The notes below the pieces were generated by a model, which was not told the origin of the DNA, made no database searches, and saw only the letters and a list, made by a program, of their open reading frames with translations. A stretch of DNA of 5,003 bases. Origin: Parachlamydiaceae bacterium (GTDB lineage Bacteria; Chlamydiota; Chlamydiia; Chlamydiales; Parachlamydiaceae). A program made the translations under genes and the position numbers. Location of the stretch: contig JACDDG010000221.1 in the NCBI GenBank assembly GCA_013817115.1, forward strand, positions 1 to 5,003, read 5' to 3'. Below, piece by piece: positions 1 to 5,003 of the stretch; the stretch's first letter is position 1; each line of letters opens with the position of its first letter.

Positions 1-43
1 TATGCGATGCCCTTAAACTATTGACTCCATCTACACGCCTGTT

Positions 44-604
44 TTAGCGCTTCGCAACAACAACAGCAACTTCCTCAAGACTAGATAAAGGTCTGACATT
101 CTCCGGAATGTCCAAATCTTTTAGACGTCTCGAATCACGCGGCCCTAGATCTTTAACATCTAGTAGAAAAGCTACTGGAATATCATCAGGCAAGCAAGAA
201 ACGCGGATAGAGCGGATCACTGCACGCAAAACGAAACCTAATTTAACTCCAACGCAATCAGCAACGTTAATCCATTCGATAGGCACCTTGACATTGACTT
301 TATGATCCTTGATCAATTCTTCAAAGTCCAAGTGAATAACCTGATAGTTGGTTGGGTGATATTGAATATCTTTTAGGATTGCACGTCGGACAACACCTGC
401 ACTGTCGGTAAGTTCAAAAACTTGCGTCGATAAATGACCAGGCTTGACTGTTCGTAGTAGTGCTGTGTAATCGCTTTCGATGACTGAGATACTACTAGAG
501 TTTTGTCCACGCGAGTAAATAACCGACGGGATAACCCCTTCTTTACGAAGGCGACTGTTATCGCTTTTGCGTTGACAAATTCTTTCACAATAATTTAGCT
601 TCAT
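44..604 (-). CDS. rplY: 50S ribosomal protein L25, CTC-type (L25/general stress protein Ctc)
   Basis: This 186-residue protein is a CTC-type L25, which binds 5S rRNA in the central protuberance of the 50S subunit. Two domains are visible. Residues 1-~93 form the L25 5S-binding domain, with IPSVIYSRG at 25-33 and KDIQYHP at 78-84 followed by HLDF at 91-94. Residues ~97-186 form the C-terminal beta domain typical of the long (TL5/CTC) form, with DCVGVKLG at 116-123 and SSLEEVAVVVAKR at the end. Length and motifs match chlamydial Ctc as I remember it (about 185 residues). I chose the ATG at 604-602 because GGAGGA lies seven bases upstream. An in-frame GTG at 619 would add five residues but overlaps that ribosome-binding site. 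In Chlamydia this gene is followed by pth and rpsF; the 43 bases after the stop carry an AAGG near the edge, consistent with another gene starting just outside the window, which I cannot confirm. Family assignment is firm; operon membership is inferred. Confidence 0.96.
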   Translation of the reverse strand: MKLNYCERICQRKSDNSRLRKEGVIPSVIYSRGQNSSSISVIESDYTALLRTVKPGHLSTQVFELTDSAGVVRRAILKDIQYHPTNYQVIHLDFEELIKDHKVNVKVPIEWINVADCVGVKLGFVLRAVIRSIRVSCLPDDIPVAFLLDVKDLGPRDSRRLKDLDIPENVRPLSSLEEVAVVVAKR

Positions 605-611
605 ATAATAA

Positions 612-617
612 TCCTCC
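612..617 (-). promoter_or_regulatory. Shine-Dalgarno site of rplY, decides the start codon
   Basis: Read on the minus strand, GGAGGA is followed by seven bases (TTATTAT) and then ATG at 604-602. This is near-ideal spacing. It argues against the upstream in-frame GTG at 619-617, whose codons would lie on the site itself. Confidence 0.85.
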
Positions 618-670
618 ACATGTGGTCACTTTTAAGCACTGGCCGAAATTTTAACTGCATTTTTAATGCA

Positions 671-699
671 ACTACATTTTGCCTAGCTTATATGCTCAA
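671..699 (-). promoter_or_regulatory. Possible promoter for rplY
   Basis: On the minus strand TTGAGC (699-694) and TGTAGT (676-671) are separated by 17 bases; each matches the housekeeping consensus at four of six positions. Transcription would start near 664, inside or next to a short palindrome at 656-670 (TGCATT, TTT, AATGCA). The region is AT-rich and other weak matches exist, so this is only a candidate. Confidence 0.22.
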
Positions 700-874
700 T
701 ACTGTAATAACTTTAGATGTACACAACGAGGAACTGCCAGATGGCAGCCTAAAAGAAAGTGCTTTATTTGCACAGACTGAAGAAGCTATAATTACATAGC
801 TTTCAAAAGCTCTTCTCTCGGTATGCTTTCGCTGCTGACTCTAATAGGCCAACGAGAAGAACATCTACTTAGGT

Positions 875-911
875 AAAAACTGCACAAAAAAATTATATAA
901 TTTTTAGTGCA
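875..911 (-). terminator. Intrinsic-type terminator downstream of tRNA-Gln
   Basis: Minus-strand reading after the tRNA meets a hairpin with outer arms TGCAC/GTGCA (911-907 and 885-881). Inside it is an 18-base perfect palindrome, 888-905, made only of A and T (AAAAATTATATAATTTTT). The hairpin is followed by GTTTTT (880-875). The stem is AT-rich and the U-run short, so strength is uncertain. Its place 12 bases beyond the tRNA 3' end and the U-run on the minus side fit a tRNA terminator. The other strand has no T-run after the hairpin. Confidence 0.5.
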
Positions 912-922
912 AATTTCACATT

Positions 923-994
923 TTGGGGTGGAAGGATTCGAACCTCCGCATGGCGGTACCAAAAACCGCTGCCTTACCGCTTGGCGACACCCCA
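923..994 (-). tRNA. tRNA-Gln (anticodon UUG)
   Basis: The minus strand folds into a complete cloverleaf. The acceptor stem is TGGGGTG/CACCCCA, the D-arm GCCA...GGC, the anticodon stem GCGGT/ACCGC around loop TTTTGGT (anticodon TTG), and the T-arm GGAGG-TTCGAAT-CCTTC with one G-U pair. Overall it closely resembles bacterial tRNA-Gln. The first pair is U1-A72, the discriminator base is A73, and no CCA is encoded, so CCA must be added after transcription. Chlamydiae lack glutaminyl-tRNA synthetase as far as I know and make Gln-tRNA by charging with Glu followed by GatCAB amidation. U1-A72 is a recognised determinant for that enzyme, so the sequence fits this route. The gene stands alone with its own promoter and terminator candidates. 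Confidence 0.96.
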
Positions 995-996
995 GT

Positions 997-1020
997 AACA
1001 TGTTGCGGGAGCAACTTGTT
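997..1020 (-). other. Stem-loop in the 5' leader of tRNA-Gln
   Basis: Arms GTTGC (1002-1006) and GCAAC (1011-1015) enclose a four-base loop. After a T-T mismatch the stem extends by four pairs (AACA 997-1000 with TGTT 1017-1020). In the precursor transcript this hairpin ends two bases before the mature tRNA 5' end, where RNase P cuts. It may help separate the leader from the cloverleaf; a role in processing is inference. Confidence 0.5.
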
Positions 1021-1031
1021 TCAATGACATC

Positions 1032-1081
1032 ATCTTAGCAATGCTATATATTTTTACGCAACCGATATTTTTTCTTTTTTT
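1032..1081 (-). promoter_or_regulatory. Promoter of tRNA-Gln with A-rich upstream element
   Basis: On the minus strand TTGCGT (1061-1056) and TAAGAT (1037-1032) are 18 bases apart. They resemble housekeeping -35 and -10 boxes (four of six and five of six matches). Directly upstream of the -35 box, positions 1081-1066 read as runs of A broken by a single G, like the UP element of strong stable-RNA promoters. Transcription would start near 1025 and give a leader of about 30 bases before the tRNA. Confidence 0.6.
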
Positions 1082-1097
1082 GCAAAAAAATACTATG

Positions 1098-1128
1098 TTG
1101 AATCGGCCTCATCTAGAATCTCCATAAT
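1098..1128 (+). promoter_or_regulatory. Possible promoter of a short plus-strand transcript
   Basis: TTGAAT (1098-1103) and CATAAT (1123-1128) are spaced by 19 bases, slightly long. CATAAT differs from the -10 consensus at one position. Only the terminator at 1218-1247 makes this candidate interesting. Confidence 0.25.
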
Positions 1129-1134
1129 ACAAAC

Positions 1135-1247
1135 CAACTACTAAGAGCTTTTAAAAGTGAAGATTGACAAGAAGGGACGGCTAAAACCCGAAAGTTTAGA
1201 CTATGGAGAATTGAAACGACCCAATGTTATAATGTTGGGTCATTTTT
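1135..1247 (+). ncRNA. Candidate small RNA (unrecognised)
   Basis: A transcript of about 110 bases would run from the possible promoter at 1098-1128 to the terminator at 1218-1247. Inside it are a CTTTTAAAAG palindrome (1148-1157) and a short stem CTAAA/TTTAG (1181-1185 with 1195-1199) around the loop ACCCGAAAG. I recognise no known RNA family or riboswitch. The terminator ends something transcribed rightward, and no real gene lies upstream on this strand, which is the main argument. Alternatives are the 3' remnant of a deleted gene, or a 30-codon frame from GTG 1157 to TGA 1249 that has no ribosome-binding site and overlaps the terminator. Confidence 0.3.
1218..1247 (+). terminator. Intrinsic terminator, plus strand
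   Basis: Arms GACCCAA (1218-1224) and TTGGGTC (1235-1241) pair perfectly. The ten-base interior can add two wobble and a few A-T pairs. The hairpin is followed by ATTTTT (1242-1247). This is the best terminator in the window. It lies 280 bases before the lipase-like gene, so it ends an upstream transcript and does not belong to that gene. Confidence 0.75.
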
Positions 1248-1263
1248 GATCGCTTAATCCCGA

Positions 1264-1310
1264 GGCTTTCTCAAAGCCAAAAATCCAAAATTTGAACGCG
1301 CTTCGGCATA
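1264..1310 (+). repeat. Half-copy (copy A) of the palindromic repeat, with adjoining hairpin
   Basis: Positions 1279-1310 match the right arm of the full repeat at 4778-4850: both contain AAAATCCAAAATTTGAACG, then two variable bases, then CTTCGG and [TC]ATA. The left arm is missing. In its place is a small hairpin GGCTTT/AAAGCC (1264-1269 with 1273-1278). The full copy has a GGCTTTGCC at the equivalent inner position. This copy is therefore a decayed or half element. Read on the minus strand it begins TATGCCGAAG, in line with the TATACCGAAG end of the other copies. Confidence 0.8.
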
Positions 1311-1445
1311 CTAGTAATTAATTTACAGCACCGTTCTTTTGCTTACTAACAAAGGCAGATTAGTTGGGTTAAGTGCGACTCCCTATTCCAATTTGTCAAC
1401 CTACATTTTAATTGCATCCAATAATTCAGCACTCCCATATAAATA

Positions 1446-1474
1446 TTGCATAAATATCACAAGTATTGTACTGT
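1446..1474 (+). promoter_or_regulatory. Possible promoter of the lipase-like gene
   Basis: TTGCAT (1446-1451) and TACTGT (1469-1474) are 17 bases apart; the -35 matches at four positions and the -10 at only three. Transcription would start near 1481 and give a leader of about 45 bases. The region is so AT-rich that chance matches are likely. Confidence 0.25.
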
Positions 1475-1516
1475 TAATTATACATAGTTAAAAAAAACTA
1501 CTTAAAGATATTATTT

Positions 1517-1520
1517 GAGG
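1517..1520 (+). promoter_or_regulatory. Shine-Dalgarno site of the lipase-like gene
   Basis: GAGG is followed by seven bases and then ATG at 1528. This supports the first ATG as the true start; no other start in the first part of the frame has a comparable site. Confidence 0.8.
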
Positions 1521-1527
1521 TAATTAC

Positions 1528-4500
1528 ATGACAAATTTCTCCGTGGAAAGAATTAACCACTCAAGCTATAAAATAGTTTGTAATGAGCAAACCTACAAGG
1601 TGAAAATTGAAAGGTCTGTGCCTGCGATTCTTCGTGGCACTGATTCCGATGCAAAAAAACTTCGAAGACAAGAATTTTTTTATAATTTAGTTACTGATCT
1701 AGCAAAAGGAATTAGCGAAAAAAATCGACCTGAGTCTTTTAAAATTGGATATAAAACATGGCATGTTAGTGAATATGAAAAAAAAATCTCCCTTGTAAAT
1801 CAAATCGCCGGCATTATTCCATATACAAAAGGGCTTGGCCATGCAAAAGGCATTATCAAAAAGCCTGAAGATGTCATTCGCTTAAAAATTAAGGATAACT
1901 TTCGAATACCTTTTGAAAGACTTATTCCGATTCACGGAATACAAAATGCGGATGAACTGGCAGAAACATCTTACAACCTTTGCCACGCAACGAAAGAGTC
2001 ATACAAAGCTGATCAAATTGCTGCTAATCGCCTCCAAGGTGTATTAGAATCTGAACGTTGTGGAGGTTTAGCATATAGCGAACAACTCCTTACTCATTTT
2101 TCTTCAACTCCATTCACTTCACTATCAACTATTGCTTTTCAGAAGCATGAAAGAGAATACTTCGGAACCGATTTTTTTACTCCAGAACAGTGCCTTACCT
2201 GCTTTCAGCTATATGGTGATGACGAATTACGTCTAATCGAAAAGTCAAAGATAAATCATTCTGATGAAATTCAAAAAAACCGTAACAGAAAAACAGTTGA
2301 GTTATTTATAAAGCGAATTAAAATGGAGTTCGGTGAAGCGAAATTCAATTACATCTCTCATAAATACAAGATTAATCTTGACGGACTTCTTGAAAAAGGT
2401 TTGCCACTGACACCGGAGCATGTTTATCGAATGAATATAGGCCTACAGAATATCGAGATAGATGACGTCAAGGATCTATTTTCTGCACTGAAAGGTCTAA
2501 GTACAATTATGTCCGTTCAAAAAGATTCAAAACCGCTTATAGGCATTTTAGAAAGAATTAAGAATTCAGATTTAAGCGTGGAATCTAGAAAAGCGGAACT
2601 TGAAGAAGCGAACTTTCAAAAAATCGAATCTAAGACTCTTAAGTCTAAAGAATCAAAGCTTAAAGAAATTTCAAGCCAAAAATTCCATTTCTCAATAAGC
2701 CAAATGCGTGGAGTGATTTCAATCCTCCAACAAGGAAAAAGCAATGACGATCCTGTAACAGTTGGCGACTTGAAAGAATGGCTTAAGGTTTTTGAAGGGC
2801 ATGAGATCGAACATTTTTCTTCTCTACCTCTCGAGCCCCTAAATCGTCTTATGACGGCTTTAACTCCTACAATGCTAGATCTTGACAGAACTTATACCGG
2901 CAGAAAAATTCTTCGAATCATTAATGCCGGTGATTACACACTTGCCAAAACAGCCGGCAATCAAGAATTAAAACCTTGGATTGACCAACATGAGCTTTTG
3001 CATTTCTTCTCTGAATTGGAAAATGCTTCCAGTCTCCACAGCTATTATGAGAAATTAGCTCATGTCCTCTGCAAAAAACATCTTTTTCGTCATCACCCTA
3101 CATTGGGTATCAAAACTGGCGCAGTGATCCCTGCTCCTACTGACGAAAAGGGTAATAAGCGCTGGTATCTAGTTGAAGAGTTTGTTTCAAATGCTTATGG
3201 AAAAGCTTGCTATTCTCTCACACCGTTAGGAAATGATAAATCACTTCCACACATAAAATTATACCGCAGTACAGCGTCAAATAAAGCTTCCGCGTTTAAT
3301 GCTAAAAGTATTCGTAACGATTTTAATCCTTTAAATTACGCAGGTTATGAGGGCAAACATAAATCTGAAAAATTTGAAAATCCTTTTATTAACGAAAGAA
3401 CTATTCTAGTATGGGTGGGCTACCTGATGCAAGCTCAAAAATCGATTAAAGAGCTAGGCTTAAATCCAAGTCAAGAGCAACTTGCTGAAATTTACTCTAA
3501 TCTGAAAAAAGCTAACAAAGAAATTTTAAAAACAGAAAGCGACATTACACGCATCCTGCCATTAGGTGACATCATTCGCAAGCATGACGCTATCTTAAAT
3601 ACACTCTATTCAATTGGTAAATTTGAAAGCAGACTTTTTAATGCGCTCCGCAACGATCACATCGTAACTAAATCAGAAGACAACAACAAAATCCTTAATG
3701 ATGCCAAGAGATTGTTAACAGTTCTGCCTGATTTCACCAATGAGATCGTCATGAAGCAATTCAAAAAGAGACATAGCGATCAAATCATAAAACAATGGGC
3801 TTTAGAAATCCAAGAACTGCGCGATGATATCAATGACCATATACTTACAGATCGGGCATCTACCAGGAGAGGAATCTCTCTAGCCATCTTGGAAAATGAA
3901 GTCATTTCAAAAGCAAAAGTTTTTGAAAATACACTTGATAGAAATAATTTAAATGCAGAACTACTTACAGATTGGGCCGAACTTTTGCATGCTCACGCTG
4001 AAGCAAAACAAGAAACAATTGGGCACAAAAATACGGGCGATTTTGTTTATTTAGGGCACAGTTTAGGGGGCGGGCTAGCACAAGTTGGCACATGCGACTT
4101 GGTAAAAAACCATCGAATCCCCTGTCCTTCACAAAAACTTTCTACTGTAGCTTTTGACGCACCTGGAATTCACAGAGAGGATAACCGCTTTTATAAAAAG
4201 TTTATAAAAAAACATCATAAACTCTTTGTTCAACAGAATATCAATTTCGAAATTTATCATCAGCATGAGGTTAATGATCCTATCCCTGCCGGAGGCGTTC
4301 ATCTAGGCGGAGCAAGCAGCAAAAAAAATGCAGCAAAATTAAAAAATATGTCCAACTTTAAATTTACTGGGCTTTTGATGGAACGCAATCCTGAGGCTCA
4401 TCACCGGGATATTCGTGACGCAAAAACAGTACATGCGACTCGATTTCTTGAAGGTAAAGAAGGCATTGATTATACTACAACACGTTTTTCCCCCAAAGAA

Positions 4501-4773
4501 TTAGGTTTGCTAGACCTGGGAGGTGAATTTAATAGGATGGAGCCTGAAAAAGCACAAGAGAAAGCAAGGCAATTAAGTGATTATGTCTGGCATTATCCTA
4601 TAAGACCTTCCAGTGCCAACCGTCTTCAAACCAGTACTTGGTTCTATAATTTTTGTTATTTCTTGTGCGGAGATGAGTGGGTTGAACAAGACCCTCGTTA
4701 TCTTAAGGAAGTCGATTCCAGGGGGATGCTATGGGCGAAAAAAGACGGTCTCTCATCAAGCTGGATAGGTTAA
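1528..4773 (+). CDS. Large lipase-like (class 3) alpha/beta-hydrolase protein, possible effector
   Basis: This 1081-residue protein has a catalytic region like fungal-type (class 3) lipases in its C-terminal third. The nucleophile elbow is YLGHSLGGGLAQ with Ser845. The strand TVAFDAPGI (873-881) matches the family's FGAPRVG segment, and VNDPIPAGGVHLG (915-927) carries the probable catalytic Asp917. The catalytic His is less certain; His958, His959 or His969 fit the usual spacing. KLYRSTAS (577-584) resembles the oxyanion strand (FRGT in the family), but lies about 260 residues before Ser845, leaving a large mostly helical, charged insertion (roughly 590-830). Residues 1-570 match nothing I recognise; 352-385 is a Lys/Glu-rich linker. 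I see no signal peptide or membrane segment, so it is cytosolic or leaves by a non-Sec route such as type III secretion. It appears monocistronic, with its own ribosome-binding site and a palindromic repeat four bases after the stop. The hydrolase assignment is fairly firm; substrate and effector role are inference. Confidence 0.85.
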   Translation: MTNFSVERINHSSYKIVCNEQTYKVKIERSVPAILRGTDSDAKKLRRQEFFYNLVTDLAKGISEKNRPESFKIGYKTWHVSEYEKKISLVNQIAGIIPYTKGLGHAKGIIKKPEDVIRLKIKDNFRIPFERLIPIHGIQNADELAETSYNLCHATKESYKADQIAANRLQGVLESERCGGLAYSEQLLTHFSSTPFTSLSTIAFQKHEREYFGTDFFTPEQCLTCFQLYGDDELRLIEKSKINHSDEIQKNRNRKTVELFIKRIKMEFGEAKFNYISHKYKINLDGLLEKGLPLTPEHVYRMNIGLQNIEIDDVKDLFSALKGLSTIMSVQKDSKPLIGILERIKNSDLSVESRKAELEEANFQKIESKTLKSKESKLKEISSQKFHFSISQMRGVISILQQGKSNDDPVTVGDLKEWLKVFEGHEIEHFSSLPLEPLNRLMTALTPTMLDLDRTYTGRKILRIINAGDYTLAKTAGNQELKPWIDQHELLHFFSELENASSLHSYYEKLAHVLCKKHLFRHHPTLGIKTGAVIPAPTDEKGNKRWYLVEEFVSNAYGKACYSLTPLGNDKSLPHIKLYRSTASNKASAFNAKSIRNDFNPLNYAGYEGKHKSEKFENPFINERTILVWVGYLMQAQKSIKELGLNPSQEQLAEIYSNLKKANKEILKTESDITRILPLGDIIRKHDAILNTLYSIGKFESRLFNALRNDHIVTKSEDNNKILNDAKRLLTVLPDFTNEIVMKQFKKRHSDQIIKQWALEIQELRDDINDHILTDRASTRRGISLAILENEVISKAKVFENTLDRNNLNAELLTDWAELLHAHAEAKQETIGHKNTGDFVYLGHSLGGGLAQVGTCDLVKNHRIPCPSQKLSTVAFDAPGIHREDNRFYKKFIKKHHKLFVQQNINFEIYHQHEVNDPIPAGGVHLGGASSKKNAAKLKNMSNFKFTGLLMERNPEAHHRDIRDAKTVHATRFLEGKEGIDYTTTRFSPKELGLLDLGGEFNRMEPEKAQEKARQLSDYVWHYPIRPSSANRLQTSTWFYNFCYFLCGDEWVEQDPRYLKEVDSRGMLWAKKDGLSSSWIG

Positions 4774-4777
4774 TAAC

Positions 4778-4850
4778 TATACCGAAGAGCGTTCAAATTT
4801 TACTTATTTGGCTTTGCCTAAAATCCAAAATTTGAACGATCTTCGGTATA
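4778..4850. repeat. Complete palindromic repeat element (copy B)
   Basis: Two arms, 4778-4801 and 4827-4850, are inverted copies matching at 23 of 24 positions. Both begin TATACCGAAG when read inward and continue with CGTTCAAATTTT. They enclose a 25-base interior containing GGCTTTGCC. The element starts four bases after the stop codon of the lipase-like gene, so its mRNA would end in a long hairpin that could stabilise the 3' end or slow transcription. There is no T-run after it, so it is not a classical terminator. It codes for nothing. It could be a MITE-like element or a REP-type intergenic palindrome. Confidence 0.9.
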
Positions 4851-4956
4851 AGTGTAGTGCTAAGCTTTCCACCTATAAGTTTTTGTGCTGTTGTGCTTAA
4901 TTGTATCATGACAAACACGCCTGTTAACAAGCAAACTATACATATTTGTCATTATT
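4851..4956. other. Spacer between repeat copies B and C
   Basis: This AT-rich stretch has no gene. It contains an 8-base inverted repeat, ATGACAAA (4908-4915) and TTTGTCAT (4945-4952), with the palindrome TGTTAACA (4922-4929) in the 29-base loop. No T-run follows. An operator or a chance match are both possible. Confidence 0.4.
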
Positions 4957-4988
4957 TATACCGAAGTGCATCTAAATTTTGGATTTTT
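4957..4988. repeat. Palindromic repeat, copy C (left arm, runs to window edge)
   Basis: TATACCGAAG, then TGCATCTAAATTTTGGATT, matches the inward-reading arm of the other copies with a few substitutions (CATCTAAA in place of CGTTCAAA). The GGATTTTT extension is shared with copies A and B-right when they are read on the minus strand. The remaining 15 bases of the window do not reach a second arm, so the copy may be complete beyond the edge or may be a half-copy like A. Confidence 0.75.
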
Positions 4989-5003
4989 GTAAGTGTTCAG
5001 AGA

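Larger units (their letters stand above)
605..922. other. Intergenic region between rplY and tRNA-Gln
   Basis: About 320 bases with no convincing gene. It holds the rplY ribosome-binding site and possible promoter on the left, and the tRNA terminator hairpin on the right. Two small palindromes are visible: TGCATT/AATGCA at 656-670 and AGCTTT/AAAGCT at 798-811. A plus-strand open frame of 59 codons (620-799) lacks a ribosome-binding site and runs across the rplY leader, so I do not call it. From memory, glgA lies divergently next to ctc in Chlamydia trachomatis; nothing here looks like glgA or a remnant of it. Confidence 0.6.
995..1527. other. Long intergenic region between tRNA-Gln and the lipase-like gene
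   Basis: About 530 bases without a supportable protein gene. In order it holds: the tRNA leader hairpin and promoter; a perfect 16-base T7-GC-A7 palindrome at 1075-1090; a candidate short plus-strand transcript ending at a clear terminator (1218-1247); a repeat half-copy with a small adjoining hairpin (1264-1310); and AT-rich DNA with a weak promoter and a ribosome-binding site for the next gene. I see nothing recognisable in 1311-1445. Confidence 0.7.

Noticed and set aside
1..43. Start of pth downstream of rplY
   Set aside because: The expected neighbour may begin just outside, but the frames here hit stops or have no start codon after the AAGG at 14-11; nothing codable can be shown.
108..305. 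65-codon plus-strand frame opposite rplY
   Set aside because: It lies wholly antisense to a well-supported ribosomal protein gene and has biased, low-complexity composition.
373..588. 71-codon minus-strand frame in another phase of rplY
   Set aside because: It is a shadow within the same strand of rplY with no ribosome-binding site.
605..619. Alternative GTG start of rplY adding five residues (MEDYY)
   Set aside because: These codons overlap the GGAGGA ribosome-binding site that serves the ATG at 604; relatives start near the ATG.
620..799. 59-codon plus-strand open frame starting MWSLLSTG
   Set aside because: It has no ribosome-binding site, shows no recognisable motif, and crosses the rplY leader and putative promoter. 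It is best explained by chance.
792..1001. 69-codon minus-strand frame covering tRNA-Gln
   Set aside because: It reads straight through the tRNA gene and its terminator; a peptide with tRNA-derived residues (VPPCGGSNPSTPK) is a common artefact.
1164..1192. Perfect TTGACA at 1164-1169 as a promoter -35 box
   Set aside because: No -10-like hexamer lies 16-19 bases downstream (the expected place reads CCCGAA).
1157..1249. 30-codon plus-strand frame from GTG (reads VKIDKKGRLKPES...)
   Set aside because: There is no ribosome-binding site, the start is GTG, and the last codons lie on the terminator hairpin. It could be the 3' remnant of a lost gene, but nothing identifies one.
923..1310. tRNA-Gln as an integration site for a mobile element
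   Set aside because: No duplicate of the tRNA 3' end is present in the window, no integrase gene is seen, and the tRNA 3' end faces rplY, not the accessory gene.
1..5003. CRISPR array, toxin-antitoxin pair, phage genes or defence system
   Set aside because: There are no regularly spaced direct repeats, and only two protein genes, neither of which belongs to such systems.

Overview
The window reads as a piece of a chlamydial genome, most likely one of the amoeba-associated (environmental) Chlamydiae. The main evidence is the gene at the left end. It encodes a two-domain CTC-type ribosomal protein L25 whose motifs (VIYSRG, KDIQYHP, DCVGVKLG, SSLEEVAVVVAKR) closely match, from memory, the L25/Ctc protein of Chlamydia. 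The DNA is AT-rich. The other protein gene, a 1081-residue lipase-like protein, has no counterpart that I recall in pathogenic Chlamydia, which points to a larger environmental relative.

Layout from left to right: (1) positions 44-604, minus strand: rplY/ctc, probably the first gene of a minus-strand operon that continues off the left edge. (2) 605-922: non-coding, with the L25 upstream region and an AT-rich hairpin that fits a terminator for the next tRNA. (3) 923-994, minus strand: tRNA-Gln(UUG) with no encoded CCA, preceded by a stem-loop leader and a good promoter with an A-rich upstream element. (4) 995-1527: about 530 bases without a convincing protein gene. It holds the tRNA promoter, a clear plus-strand intrinsic terminator at 1218-1247 that may end a short unannotated transcript, and one half-copy of a repeat. 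(5) 1528-4773, plus strand: one very large ORF with a class-3-lipase-like catalytic region in its C-terminal third. (6) 4774-5003: a 73-bp palindromic repeat that begins four bases after the stop codon, an AT-rich spacer, and the left half of another repeat copy that runs into the window edge.

The left part is core translation machinery (a 50S protein binding 5S rRNA, and a tRNA-Gln with the U1-A72 pair used by the tRNA-dependent amidotransferase route). The right part looks accessory: a large predicted cytosolic or secreted hydrolase bracketed by copies of a small palindromic repeat. I see no functional link between the two parts. The points most worth a second look are the lipase-like protein with a long helical insertion inside its hydrolase fold, the repeat family around it, and the possible small RNA at about 1135-1247.
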